DNA of 64,000 nucleotides from Brumimicrobium sp035497735 (GTDB lineage: Bacteria; Bacteroidota; Bacteroidia; Flavobacteriales_D; Crocinitomicaceae), in contig DATJCX010000071.1 in NCBI GenBank assembly GCA_035497735.1, forward strand, positions 124,001-188,000, given 5' to 3'. The translations under genes and the position numbers were made by a program. Below the pieces are notes generated by a model that was not told the origin of the DNA, did no database searches, and was given only the letters and a program-made list of their open reading frames with translations. Shown here in pieces: positions 1-9,377 of this stretch; within the stretch, counting starts at the first letter, position 1; each line of letters opens with the position of its first letter.

Positions 1-150
1 GGTAATGATCGCTACTATTCGTGGCGAGTAGGTGTTGTACTAATGCTATTCTTAGCCATGTTTACAGAGTCCATGCTAGAAGTGGAAGCAGGTATTATTC
101 CTTATGCTTTTTTATTGAGTTTTCTGCCCGTATTTAAAGAAGAAGTTTAG
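1..150 (+). CDS. C-terminal end of an O-antigen ligase/polymerase-like membrane protein (partial)
   Basis: Only the last 49 codons lie in the window, open from base 1 to the TAG at 148-150. The end contains a hydrophobic stretch, then a TESMLE motif followed by a G-I-I-P-Y-A-F-L-L run. In O-antigen ligase/polymerase (Wzy_C family) proteins of Bacteroidota a TESMLER-type motif followed by a last membrane helix is common, and that is the basis of the call. The protein would sit in the inner membrane and act in surface polysaccharide assembly. Its last 17 bases overlap the convergent hydrolase gene on the other strand. So little is visible that another polytopic membrane protein is possible. Confidence 0.55.
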   Translation, partial: GNDRYYSWRVGVVLMLFLAMFTESMLEVEAGIIPYAFLLSFLPVFKEEV

Positions 151-1114
151 TTTCCTTTTCCTTTTCTATTTTTCCAATATTAAAGATAGCGTCACCTCTA
201 TTTACAATTGGCGTTTCATTCACGTTGATGACAACGCAATTATAAGGTGCTTTAACAGAACGTTCGAACTGACCGTAAGGGTCTGAAATTGTAGCTAAAA
301 CAGTTCCTTTTTCAACCTTTTGACCGTTTACAATAACGTTGTTTAATATTCCAGAACGCGTCGCTCTTAGCCATTTTGAAGTCTTAATGATTTTTGATTC
401 TACCTCTTGTGTTTTAGGAAACTTTTTTAAACCTAAATGTGTCATAATTCTCTGAATTCCTTCTATTGCTGAATTCACAACAAAAGGATCGATGGAATTT
501 GATTTACCGCCTTCAAATAAAACATACTTTTTACCAAGTTGCGTAAGTGATTTTCTTACCGATTTGGCTAGTAATGGAGAATGAATTAAGTAAGGAGCTG
601 CAAAAACTTGACACAACTCCTTAGACTCAGTATTATTAAAGTCACATCGCACTTGTGGGTAGTTTGCACGCGCAGCACCACCCGTGTGAAAGTCGATGAC
701 AACATCCACCAAGGGCGCAATTTCTTGCATAAATATATAAGCAAATCGGCTTGCTAAGGAACCGTTTTTTGAACCAGGAAACATACGGTTTAAATCTCTA
801 CCATCAGGAAATTCCCTTGATAGGTTTAAGAAACCGAAAATGTTAAATACTGGAATACAAATCACTGTTCCTTTATCAGGCTTATGATGATTTTCTCTAA
901 TAATTCTTCGAATTGCTTCAACACCATTTATTTCGTCACCATGTACACCTGCAAGTAGAAGTAAGGTTGGTCCTGCTTTTTTCGCATGACTTACTATTAC
1001 TGGAACTTGAATAGGCGTGTTGGTATGTAATTTCGCAACCTCTATGGATAAACGAACGGTTTTTCCTGGAGCAATCGTATTACCTAATAATTCGAATGGA
1101 GCTCTTTTTTTCAT
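134..1114 (-). CDS. Succinylglutamate desuccinylase/aspartoacylase family zinc hydrolase
   Basis: A 326-residue member of the AstE/AspA family (M14-like zinc carboxypeptidase fold), whose members hydrolyse N-acyl amino acid amide bonds. The zinc site is visible as GVHGDE (His58, Glu61) and DFHTGG (His143), and a DGRDLNR motif lies at about 104-110. The last 80 or so residues look like the small beta-rich domain found at the C-terminus of family members. It is the last gene of an overlapping operon: its ATG shares four bases (ATGA) with the rimK stop. A substrate linked to RimK-type amino acid ligation is plausible, but the natural substrate cannot be read from sequence. Confidence 0.85.
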   Translation of the reverse strand: MKKRAPFELLGNTIAPGKTVRLSIEVAKLHTNTPIQVPVIVSHAKKAGPTLLLLAGVHGDEINGVEAIRRIIRENHHKPDKGTVICIPVFNIFGFLNLSREFPDGRDLNRMFPGSKNGSLASRFAYIFMQEIAPLVDVVIDFHTGGAARANYPQVRCDFNNTESKELCQVFAAPYLIHSPLLAKSVRKSLTQLGKKYVLFEGGKSNSIDPFVVNSAIEGIQRIMTHLGLKKFPKTQEVESKIIKTSKWLRATRSGILNNVIVNGQKVEKGTVLATISDPYGQFERSVKAPYNCVVINVNETPIVNRGDAIFNIGKIEKEKETKLLL

Positions 1115-1989
1115 TTTTTAGCGTTTCGTTCAATATAGCTAATGATTTCACCTGCGATATCAAAGCGTGTAGCTCTTTCAATTCCTTCTAATCCTGGAGA
1201 AGAGTTAACTTCTAAAACCAATGGACCACGGTTTGACTGAACCATGTCAACTCCTGCAACTCCTAAGTTTAAGGATTTTGCTGAAAGAATAGCTGTTGCT
1301 TCTTCTTCTTTTGTTAGTTCTATGATATTGGAAGTACCACCTCGGTGTAAGTTAGATCTAAATTCACCTTCTTTACCTTGACGACGCATAGCACCAACAA
1401 CTTTACCATCAACTACAAAAGCACGGATATCAGCTCCTTTGGATTCACTAATGAACTCTTGGATAATAACACGGGCTTTTAAGCCATTAAATGCTTCTAA
1501 AACTGAAGTTGCTGCCTTACGTGAGTCTGCTAAAATAACCCCTAATCCTTGTGTTCCTTCTAGTAATTTGATAACAACAGGTGTTCCACCTACTGAATCA
1601 ATAACTTCCTCAACATTTTTTGAATAATTGGTAAATACAGTCTTTGGTAATCCAATTCCAGATTTAGTTAATAATTGCAATGAACGTAGTTTATCACGCG
1701 AGTCTGCTAAACCTTGTGAGGTAACAGTTGTGAATACACCCATCATTTCAAATTGTCTCACGACCGCTGTTCCGTAAAATGTTACAGAAGCACCAATTCG
1801 TGGGATAATCGCATCGAATTTATCTAAATAATGATCGACATAGTGTAAGCGTGGGTTTTCTTGTTCAATAACAATATCACATTTTAAGTGGTCAATAACC
1901 TCTACTTGGTGACCTCTTACAATGCACGCTTCTACCAAACGACGAGTAGAATATAGACTTGCGTCTCTACTTAAAATTGCAATCTTCAT
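1111..1989 (-). CDS. rimK: RimK-type ATP-grasp amino acid ligase
   Basis: A 292-residue ATP-grasp ligase, close to the usual 300 residues of RimK. ATP-grasp signatures include KLLEGTQGLGV in the central nucleotide-binding region, RAFVVDGKVVGAMRR, and a metal-binding VDMVQ...VLEVNSSPGLEGIE near the C-terminus. In E. coli RimK adds glutamates to ribosomal protein S6; relatives ligate amino acids to other carboxyl groups. Its ATG shares one base with the rimB-like stop upstream (TAATG), and its stop overlaps the downstream hydrolase start, so the three are probably translationally coupled. Family assignment is firm; the acceptor substrate is not known here. Confidence 0.93.
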   Translation of the reverse strand: MKIAILSRDASLYSTRRLVEACIVRGHQVEVIDHLKCDIVIEQENPRLHYVDHYLDKFDAIIPRIGASVTFYGTAVVRQFEMMGVFTTVTSQGLADSRDKLRSLQLLTKSGIGLPKTVFTNYSKNVEEVIDSVGGTPVVIKLLEGTQGLGVILADSRKAATSVLEAFNGLKARVIIQEFISESKGADIRAFVVDGKVVGAMRRQGKEGEFRSNLHRGGTSNIIELTKEEEATAILSAKSLNLGVAGVDMVQSNRGPLVLEVNSSPGLEGIERATRFDIAGEIISYIERNAKK

Positions 1990-2435
1990 TAAGTTTTTTT
2001 TATTTTTTGTTTGTATGATAAGTTTGTTTTAGTAGTGTCTATCAAAAAGTGATTAGACAATAATTTACGCCCCAAAAGTATGGGATATCTCATTAAGTTC
2101 CGCTTAGAAAGCGTAAATTCTGTAAAATATTTTTTTTCGAATAGCAATATAGAGCCTTTTACTGAGAATCTCACCTCTAATTTCCCATTTGAACTTCTTA
2201 CTTTTCTTTGTTTATAATCCTTGAAGATCATTTTCTCTCCTGTAAAGCCTCCCTCGCTATTGTCTAAAAAAACAACCTCCAAACCATTTTCAGTCTCAGT
2301 TATTACTGAACAATGAATGGTTGATGTGTATGCCCCTGAATCAATCTTAACTTTTACATTTTCTAAATTGAAAGTTGGTAAGTCGGCCACATCGCTTTTG
2401 CCAATGATAATTTTACTATCCTTATTTAAAGCCAT
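1989..2435 (-). CDS. rimB: RimB-like retropepsin-fold protease (ATP-dependent zinc protease family)
   Basis: A 148-residue protein with the retropepsin-like motif K-I-D-S-G-A-Y-T-S-T at about residues 30-39, the signature of the PF05618 family (annotated as ATP-dependent zinc protease, RimB in Pseudomonas). It also has the typical later R-Y-P-I-L-L-G-R segment. Family members sit beside rimK and are thought to modulate or reverse RimK-type modification. The gene starts inside the end of the corA-like gene (10-base overlap) and ends at the rimK ATG. The symbol rests on motif plus linkage to rimK. Confidence 0.82.
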   Translation of the reverse strand: MALNKDSKIIIGKSDVADLPTFNLENVKVKIDSGAYTSTIHCSVITETENGLEVVFLDNSEGGFTGEKMIFKDYKQRKVRSSNGKLEVRFSVKGSILLFEKKYFTEFTLSKRNLMRYPILLGRKLLSNHFLIDTTKTNLSYKQKIKKT

Positions 2436-3505
2436 TTTTTATGTTTAAAATATAGAATCATGAACAAAGTTAATATTGCCATGAATATAAGCGTAATAAA
2501 ATATCCGTATTTATATTCTAACTCAGGCATATTCGTAAAGTTCATCCCATAAACTCCTACAATAAAGGTAAGCGGAATAAAAATAGTGGAAACAATGGTC
2601 AATACTTTCATCACGTTATTCATTTTGATAGAAAGACTGCTCATATATAGGTCTGTCAAGCTGTTAATGGAATCCTTGTAGATGTTTATCGTTTCAATTA
2701 CTTGAATGGTATGGTCTCTTAAATCACGAATAAATAACCTTGTTTCTTTGTGAATATATGGTAATTCTAGCTTTTCAAATTGATTGAGCGCTTCTCTTAA
2801 TGGGAATATTGTTCGTCTTAAATAGGAGATGTCCTGCTTTAATTCGTTGAGTTGTGAAAGCAACTTCTCACTTGGATTCATGATAACTTCATTTTCGATG
2901 CTGTCTATGTTGTCTCCAAAACTTTCAATGGCAACATAGTATTGATCAATAATGGCATCTAACAAGTTGTAAGCTAGATAGTCTGATTGCCTTTTTCTGG
3001 CTTGACTTTTCCCTTCTATTAGTCGTTTCCTGAAATTGTTGAATAATTCATTTTCTTTTTCTTGGAAGGTGATTAAGAATTTCGGACCAAAAATAATGGT
3101 AATTTGTTCTTCCTCAATGTTGTTATTCTCAACATAAAAGTTTTTAGCTGTGATATGGATATATTCATCATAGTCGTCAAGCTTAGGACGCTGATTGGTA
3201 TTTAGAATTCCCTCTCCACTTAATTTGTGTAAATTGAAATGTTGAATGATTTTCTCCGTAATATCCACTTCGTGAAGTCCATCAATGTTCAGCCAAGATA
3301 TTTTTTGTGGGTCCATTGCCTCAATAACTTCATTGATTGTGGCGAAAAATGTCTCTTCAATCTCATCCTGATTATAGGATAGCAGATTGATGTTGGTCTT
3401 CTCCATCTTTCGTTCCCCAGTAAATAAAAGATCCCCTGGAGGTCTTCCAACTTTTTGAGAAATATTCCTTTTTCTATTCTTCTTTCTATTCTTATTTGCT
3501 TTCAT
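2426..3505 (-). CDS. corA: CorA-family magnesium/divalent cation transporter
   Basis: A 359-residue protein with a large soluble N-terminal region, a long helical segment (about 190-290) and two C-terminal transmembrane helices. The first helix ends in the family signature YGMNF, and the protein ends with the basic tail KHKKW. CorA forms a homopentameric inner-membrane channel for Mg2+, sometimes Co2+ or Ni2+. The basic N-terminus with a GRPPGDLLFTGE segment resembles Bacteroidota CorA proteins and supports the first ATG. It is the first gene of the operon and its 3' end overlaps the rimB-like gene, so cation import and protein modification appear to be co-transcribed. Confidence 0.92.
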   Translation of the reverse strand: MKANKNRKKNRKRNISQKVGRPPGDLLFTGERKMEKTNINLLSYNQDEIEETFFATINEVIEAMDPQKISWLNIDGLHEVDITEKIIQHFNLHKLSGEGILNTNQRPKLDDYDEYIHITAKNFYVENNNIEEEQITIIFGPKFLITFQEKENELFNNFRKRLIEGKSQARKRQSDYLAYNLLDAIIDQYYVAIESFGDNIDSIENEVIMNPSEKLLSQLNELKQDISYLRRTIFPLREALNQFEKLELPYIHKETRLFIRDLRDHTIQVIETINIYKDSINSLTDLYMSSLSIKMNNVMKVLTIVSTIFIPLTFIVGVYGMNFTNMPELEYKYGYFITLIFMAILTLFMILYFKHKKWL

Positions 3506-3714
3506 TGATTTCTCCCTTAAGAAGTTACTAAAATATGAAAATTACTATGCAAAGAATATTATAATTGAAGTTTTTCTTTAAAAATCTGAATTAAAATGAA
3601 CGCTTTTATGAGGGAAACATAAAAATATTTTATCATATTTGTAGATTGACATTATTATTTTTTAACGTTTTGTATAAACATTACGTTATAGAGTTTAGAA
3701 AAAGTCTTTAGATT

Positions 3715-6700
3715 ATGCAAAAAACATTACTAACTATCGTTGCTCTTACCCTAACATTGTTCTCATTTGGACAAAGAGGAAAAGATGGAGATCTCACAGT
3801 ATCTTCTTTAGATAAAGTCGTTAATACTTATGCGAAAGTAACGCAAAGTATTCCGTATAATAGTACAGCCACCATTTATGTGGACGATAATAAGATGAAT
3901 GGTGCAGATTTCGCTGGTGATTTAGGACCAGGAGATTTGGTGTTAATCTATCAAGTGCAGGGAGTTACTGCAGATATTAATGACTGGTCAGTTATAGGCT
4001 GGAACGGAAAATATGTAGCGCAGACCTCATTTTTTGAGGAAGGTGGACCTTCAGAACTCATTCCCAATTTTATTGAATTTGGTAATGTGTTAAACTATTG
4101 GGCGTCTGGGTTCTATGAGTATAAAGAAGTGAAGTCTGTTTCAGGAACAAATGAAATCACCTTTACTTGTAATGTAAGTAAGTATTTCTACGCTGGAGCA
4201 AATGATAATTGTCAAGTTATTCGTGTACCACGTTATAACAGTTTGACAGTTCCTTCAGGTACAAGTATTACAGCTACAAGTTGGAATGGAAATACAGGTG
4301 GAGTTGTTGCAGTTGAAGTTTTAAATGACTTAACTGTTAATGGAACTGGAGAAATACATGCAGACAAAAAAGGATTTAGAGGAGGGGCAACTGTAAATAA
4401 TGGTACAATGGTTGCACCTGGTAATAATGGTTCGATAGCTAGCATAGGTTCTAGAGGATATTTAGGTTCTTATGATCCTAATGAGGGAGCTGGAAAAGGA
4501 GAAAGTATTTTCACAAATCTGGATGGTTGGAGTGCACGCTATGGATACGGATCTCTCGCAAATGGCGGAGGTGGCGGAGGTTACCATAACGCCGGAGGTG
4601 GTGGTGGTTCTAATGTTGGTGTTGGCGATTATTTTGGTTACGGTATTGTAGATAGAGGTCCGAGTAATAGTTACGACCCTGCTTGGAATTTAGAAAACCC
4701 TACTATGATTTCACAGCCATCTGCTGGTGGTGGAAGAGGTGGTTATTCACATGTTGAGGCGGATAGAAACCCTTTAACTACTGGTCCTCATAATACTAGT
4801 TGGGGACGTGATTATCGTAGGATTTCAGGAGGTGTTGGTGGACATCCTTTAGACTTTGATGTAGAGCGCGTGTTCTTCGGAGGCGGTGGAGGCGGTGGCC
4901 ATGGAAATGATGGTTACGGTGGTGCCGGTGGTAGAGGAGGAGGAACTGTTCTTATTACAGTTTACGGTGAAGTACTTGGGGATGGTACAATTTCAGCTAA
5001 TGGAGAGAATGGAAAAGATGCTGAAGGATCGCAACCTAATACTCTTGCAAATGCAGTTACAGGTGCAGATGGTGCTGGTGGCGGTGGCGGTGGGGGTGGT
5101 ATTAAAATACTTAATGTTAACCCACTTCCTGCTTCACTGAAAATACATGCTAAAGGAGGAAAAGGAGGTAGTCAAATTATTAAAAAAGGTGGTCTTTATA
5201 CTGGGAAACAAGCGCAAGGGCCAGGTGGTGGTGGTGCTGGAGGTTTGATTGCTTATGCTTCAGGTTCGCCTGTACAAGATGTTTCCGGAGGTGTAAATGG
5301 TACAACAAATGCAGGAACAGCTTTGGGTATGCAAATGTCCAGTTTTCCACCAAATGGAGCAACTGGAGGATCAGCAGGTATGCAGTCTCAACCAAGTGAG
5401 TATTTTAGTATTATTGTAGAAAATGATACGATTTGTAGTGGAACTTCAACAACGTTGACCGCTAATGTATCTGGAGACTACTCAAATCCTATCCGTTGGT
5501 ACACAACTCCCTATGGAAGTGTATATGAAGGTTCAGGAACGAGTTTTAATACTCCAACATTGACAACTAATAGAACATATTATGTGGGGAACTGTCAAGC
5601 TCCTTTTAGAGTTCCAGTTACGGTGGTAGTTTCACCCCCAATTAATATTTCTGGTACAGCTGTTGCAACACTTGAAACATGTTTTGGTAATGATGGTACA
5701 ATAACAGGACTCTCTGCTTCAGGTGGAATAGGTAACTTAACTTATTCCTGGAATGGAGTAAGTACACCAGACGCTAACTTGACAAATGCAACAAATGGAA
5801 GTTATACGCTTACGGTAACAGATGAAGCGGGTTGTTCAAAAACTTCTGGACCACATCTTATTAATTTAACACCTAATCCAGTATTGGATGCAACGAACGT
5901 TGTGATACAAGACGAAACGTGTGATGGAAATGATGGGAAAGTTATAGGAATCACTGTTTCTGGTGGAACAGGTCCTTACGTTTATAAATGGGATGGTGTT
6001 GTTACGCCAACTATTAATCTTACAGATGGTGTTGGTGGTGATCGTTATTTAGAAGTGACTGATGCAAATGGATGTAGTGCTACAGCTGGACCATTTACTA
6101 TTGCAGCATCGCCTGGACCAGCAATCAGCATTACAAACTTAGTTATCGAAAACGAATCTTGTCATGGAAATGACGGTAGTATCACGGGGATTACAGCGAG
6201 TGGTGGAACAGGGATTTTGACGTATAGCTGGTCTTCAGGACAAACAACAACAGATATTACTAGCTTAACGGCAGGAACATATACCTTAACAGTAACTGAC
6301 CAAGGTGGTTGTGTTTCTCAAAGTGGACCACATACAATTGGGTATGTGCCAGCAGCAAGTATTGATGAAACAAATGTATTGGTATCAGCTTCAACTTGTG
6401 GTGACGATAACGGAAGTATTTCAGGGTTGGTAGTTAATGGCGGAACTGCTCCTTTAACGTATTCTTGGAATGGAAATCCATCAGCAGATGAAGATTTATC
6501 AGCAACTGAACCTGGAACTTATACCTTGACAATTACAGACGCGAAAGGTTGTGTGTCAACTTCTAGTGGTTTTGAAATTCTAGATGAGGTAGGACCAAGC
6601 TTAGATATTTCTGCTATAGTTATTGCAGATGAAGACTGTGGTCAAGTTGACGGTAGTATCACTGGAATTACAATGAGCGATGGAACTGGGCCGTTTACCT

Positions 6701-8544
6701 ATACGTGGAATGGAAACTCTTCTGCTTCTTTAGACTTAACGGGGCAAACTGGTGGAAGTTTTACATTGGTCGTAGAAGATTTTAATGGATGTACAGATAC
6801 CGCAGGACCATTTACAATTGTTGGTTCTACAAATCCTGTGCTTGATGAATCAAATGTTGTTTTAGTTGATGAATCTTGTAATGGAAATGATGGAAGCATC
6901 ACAGGAATTGAAGTGGTAGATGGTGAAGCTCCTTATACTTATGAATGGAATGGTGTTACAACAACTACTATTGATTTAGAAGACGTTGCAGGTGGAACTT
7001 ACGCTTTAGTTGTAACGGATGCGAATGGTTGTACAGTTGTATCTAACAGCTACACACTGACATCTTCACCTGGTCCAGCAATTGATGTAACAAATATTAG
7101 TATTGCTAACGAAACTTGTCACGAAAACGATGGAAGTATTACAGGATTATCAGTTTCTGGAGGAGACTCACCTTATGTTTTTGTTTGGAATACAACTCCT
7201 TCTGCTAGTGCAGATTTATCAAACGCTGAAGCAGGAAGTTATACCTTGTCAGTTGCTGATGTAAATGGATGTGTTGCGACTGCAGGACCTTTTGTAGTTG
7301 GAACAGAACCAGCAATAGTAATTGATGAAACAAATCTTGTTATTGTAAATGAATCTTGTCATGAAAATGATGGGGAAATCACTGGAATCAATGTAACAGG
7401 TGGAGTTGGCGCATTGACTTACTCTTGGACGAATGGTGCAGGTAGTAACGTAGATGCTAATAACCTTGTTGCAGGAACTTATACTTTAACAGTTACAGAT
7501 AATATCGGATGTGAATTAACTTCAGGACCTCATACAATTGCTTTTGTAGGTGGACCATCTATTGATGATGCAAACATACAATTGACAAATGAAACTTGTG
7601 GAAATAGCAATGGTTCTATAACTGGTATTGCAATAGTTGACGGACAAACGCCTTATACTTATTCTTGGACAAATGGTGCAGGAAGTAACGTAAATGCTAA
7701 TAACCTTGTTGCAGGAACTTATACTTTAGAAGTAACTGACGCAAATGGCTGTAGCGTAACTTCGGCGGCTTATACGATAACAAATGTTGCAGGTCCAACG
7801 ATTGATGAAACAGCTCTTGTTGTAAACAATCAAACATGTGATGGAATAGATGGAAGTATTTCTGGAATTGTGGTTTCGGCAAATACAGCAAACTACACAG
7901 TTTCATGGAATGGTGAATTAACCAATGGACTTGATATCGAAGAGTTAGCAGGTGGAAATTATGTTCTGGTTGTAACAGACGAGAATGGCTGTACAGCAAC
8001 CACTACTGTTACAGTGAATGGTAGAATCATTCCAGGTGTAACGATTACAACGCCAGATCAAGAAATTGTTTTAGGAGAAAGTGTAGTTATCAATTCAACA
8101 ACTTCAAATGGAGTTGGAAGTTTATGGAGTCCAGACGACAATGTGGATTGTCCAACTTGTCCAGATATGACTGCTACACCTGAAGAATCTACTTGGTATG
8201 TAATAACAGTAACTTCTGCTGACGGTTGTCAAGCACAAGACTCAATTTACATAAAAGTAACCGACCCATGTCACGATGCATTATTTCCAACTATCTTCTC
8301 GCCAAATGGTGATGGATTGAATGATAATTTCTGCGTTATCGGTGGCTGTTTAAAATCAATGGAATTAATCATCTACAACCGTTGGGGAGAAGTGATGTTT
8401 AGAACGAACGATGTAAACGAATGTTGGGATGGTACATTTAAAGGTGAATTGGTGAATACTGGAACATATATTTACCGATTTAACGGAGTAACTATAGACG
8501 GAAAAGATCTTAAAGATTCTGGAAATATAAACCTAATTAGATAA
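3715..8544 (+). CDS. Giant T9SS type B cargo: glycine-rich surface protein with ten SprB repeats
   Basis: A 1609-residue secreted protein. Residues 1-19 form a signal peptide. Residues of roughly 280-510 are extremely glycine-rich with runs of 6-8 Gly. Residues about 565-640 look like an Ig-like CHU domain. From about 643 to 1440 there are ten SprB repeats of about 80 residues, each with a TC-x4-DG-x-I-x-G core and a later Y-T-L-x-V-T-D-x-x-G-C. The C-terminus (FSPNGDGLNDNF ... YNRWGEVMF ... GTYIYRF) is the type B T9SS sorting domain. Such proteins are exported by type IX secretion and act in adhesion or gliding; whether this strain glides is unknown. The glycine-rich part recalls AgmC-like proteins, a weak resemblance. 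Confidence 0.92.
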   Translation: MQKTLLTIVALTLTLFSFGQRGKDGDLTVSSLDKVVNTYAKVTQSIPYNSTATIYVDDNKMNGADFAGDLGPGDLVLIYQVQGVTADINDWSVIGWNGKYVAQTSFFEEGGPSELIPNFIEFGNVLNYWASGFYEYKEVKSVSGTNEITFTCNVSKYFYAGANDNCQVIRVPRYNSLTVPSGTSITATSWNGNTGGVVAVEVLNDLTVNGTGEIHADKKGFRGGATVNNGTMVAPGNNGSIASIGSRGYLGSYDPNEGAGKGESIFTNLDGWSARYGYGSLANGGGGGGYHNAGGGGGSNVGVGDYFGYGIVDRGPSNSYDPAWNLENPTMISQPSAGGGRGGYSHVEADRNPLTTGPHNTSWGRDYRRISGGVGGHPLDFDVERVFFGGGGGGGHGNDGYGGAGGRGGGTVLITVYGEVLGDGTISANGENGKDAEGSQPNTLANAVTGADGAGGGGGGGGIKILNVNPLPASLKIHAKGGKGGSQIIKKGGLYTGKQAQGPGGGGAGGLIAYASGSPVQDVSGGVNGTTNAGTALGMQMSSFPPNGATGGSAGMQSQPSEYFSIIVENDTICSGTSTTLTANVSGDYSNPIRWYTTPYGSVYEGSGTSFNTPTLTTNRTYYVGNCQAPFRVPVTVVVSPPINISGTAVATLETCFGNDGTITGLSASGGIGNLTYSWNGVSTPDANLTNATNGSYTLTVTDEAGCSKTSGPHLINLTPNPVLDATNVVIQDETCDGNDGKVIGITVSGGTGPYVYKWDGVVTPTINLTDGVGGDRYLEVTDANGCSATAGPFTIAASPGPAISITNLVIENESCHGNDGSITGITASGGTGILTYSWSSGQTTTDITSLTAGTYTLTVTDQGGCVSQSGPHTIGYVPAASIDETNVLVSASTCGDDNGSISGLVVNGGTAPLTYSWNGNPSADEDLSATEPGTYTLTITDAKGCVSTSSGFEILDEVGPSLDISAIVIADEDCGQVDGSITGITMSDGTGPFTYTWNGNSSASLDLTGQTGGSFTLVVEDFNGCTDTAGPFTIVGSTNPVLDESNVVLVDESCNGNDGSITGIEVVDGEAPYTYEWNGVTTTTIDLEDVAGGTYALVVTDANGCTVVSNSYTLTSSPGPAIDVTNISIANETCHENDGSITGLSVSGGDSPYVFVWNTTPSASADLSNAEAGSYTLSVADVNGCVATAGPFVVGTEPAIVIDETNLVIVNESCHENDGEITGINVTGGVGALTYSWTNGAGSNVDANNLVAGTYTLTVTDNIGCELTSGPHTIAFVGGPSIDDANIQLTNETCGNSNGSITGIAIVDGQTPYTYSWTNGAGSNVNANNLVAGTYTLEVTDANGCSVTSAAYTITNVAGPTIDETALVVNNQTCDGIDGSISGIVVSANTANYTVSWNGELTNGLDIEELAGGNYVLVVTDENGCTATTTVTVNGRIIPGVTITTPDQEIVLGESVVINSTTSNGVGSLWSPDDNVDCPTCPDMTATPEESTWYVITVTSADGCQAQDSIYIKVTDPCHDALFPTIFSPNGDGLNDNFCVIGGCLKSMELIIYNRWGEVMFRTNDVNECWDGTFKGELVNTGTYIYRFNGVTIDGKDLKDSGNINLIR
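5640..8020 (+). repeat. Ten tandem SprB repeats, period about 240 bp
   Basis: Ten coding repeats, each opening with a T/S-C-x4-DG or NG motif. Copies 8 and 9 are the closest at DNA level: 7423-7500 and 7663-7740 are about 90 percent identical over 78 bases and exactly 240 bases apart. Recombination between these would remove or add one in-frame module. Confidence 0.9.
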
Positions 8545-8585
8545 TCATTTATTAATCGATTACGGTTAACAGAAATAGCTATTTT

Positions 8586-8624
8586 AAAATGAGCGATTCA
8601 ATTAAGAACCGCTCATTTTTATTT
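8586..8624 (+). terminator. Rho-independent terminator after the T9SS type B gene
   Basis: Perfect 10-bp inverted repeat, 8586-8595 with 8610-8619, 14-base loop, followed by T-rich sequence. It lies about 40 bases after the stop of the giant T9SS gene. The A-rich left arm means it could also work on the other strand, but no gene needs that. Confidence 0.75.
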
Positions 8625-8797
8625 TCCATTAAAGAATAAAAACATATTTTTATGCGAATAGACAACCATTCTCTTTTGCTTTTCGTTTTAATAATAGAAA
8701 TGCGATAGAATTTCTTACAACCAACTACCATACTACTAACACTGGATTGTAACAGAAGCCTATCTCAACATTTATAAATTATTAAATGGTATGAGCT

Positions 8798-9370
8798 ATG
8801 TTAAAATTAAAAGAAAAACCAAAAACAGCTAAAAATGTCTTTAGCGAATTGTATTACGAATTCTCAGAGAGTAACTCCTCAAAAGTCTTATTGTCCCATC
8901 ATGGGAAATTTACAGACGAACTGGTCAATGGAATAACAGAGACCTTAGAGCGTATGTTGACGATTAAAGATTGCTCATCTACAACAATCAGAAGAATGTT
9001 TAGCGTTGTGCTAGAAGGTTTACAGAATATTTGTTTATGCTCCAAAAAGGAAGGCAATGGAGACCAATTTGGTCACTTAATGATAAAAGAATTGGACGGT
9101 AAGTTTTGTGTATCAATTGGAAATATTATCGACACCAATAGCAAACCAACGATTCAACAGCATATCGATAAACTCAATGGCATGGAATATCCGCAATTAA
9201 AAGAATTCTATAGCAGAAATATATTTAATGGCTATTCATTAGTGGACAGATGTACAAAGCTTGGATTTAATACAATTGCTTTAAAATCAAAATCTCAAAT
9301 TAATTACCAATTTCATAATTTTGAAAATAATGGAAGCTGCTACTTTGAAATGTCTGTTGTTTTTGATTAA
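8798..9370 (+). CDS. SiaB-like protein kinase family (DUF6272) protein
   Basis: A 190-residue soluble protein without signal peptide. The pattern LLSHHGKFTDELVN near residue 35 and RRMFSVVLEGLQNI near residue 70, followed by a sheet-rich region and an N-G-Y-S-L-V-D-R helix, resembles the SiaB family (DUF6272), relatives of GHKL-type kinases. In Pseudomonas, SiaB phosphorylates the anti-anti-sigma-like protein SiaC. No siaA, siaC or phosphatase gene is adjacent. The gene stands alone between a T9SS adhesin gene and convergent cinA. No good -7 element was found upstream. The family call is from pattern recall and should be confirmed by a profile search. Confidence 0.55.
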   Translation: MLKLKEKPKTAKNVFSELYYEFSESNSSKVLLSHHGKFTDELVNGITETLERMLTIKDCSSTTIRRMFSVVLEGLQNICLCSKKEGNGDQFGHLMIKELDGKFCVSIGNIIDTNSKPTIQQHIDKLNGMEYPQLKEFYSRNIFNGYSLVDRCTKLGFNTIALKSKSQINYQFHNFENNGSCYFEMSVVFD

Positions 9371-9377
9371 TTCTTTG

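Noticed and set aside
4233..5395. Open frames opposite the glycine-rich part of the T9SS gene
   Set aside because: They are shadows of GGN/GGT-rich coding sequence with no family resemblance.
5640..8020. Regular 240-bp periodicity resembling an array
   Set aside because: Not a CRISPR array: the repeats are long, diverged and translate to SprB domains.
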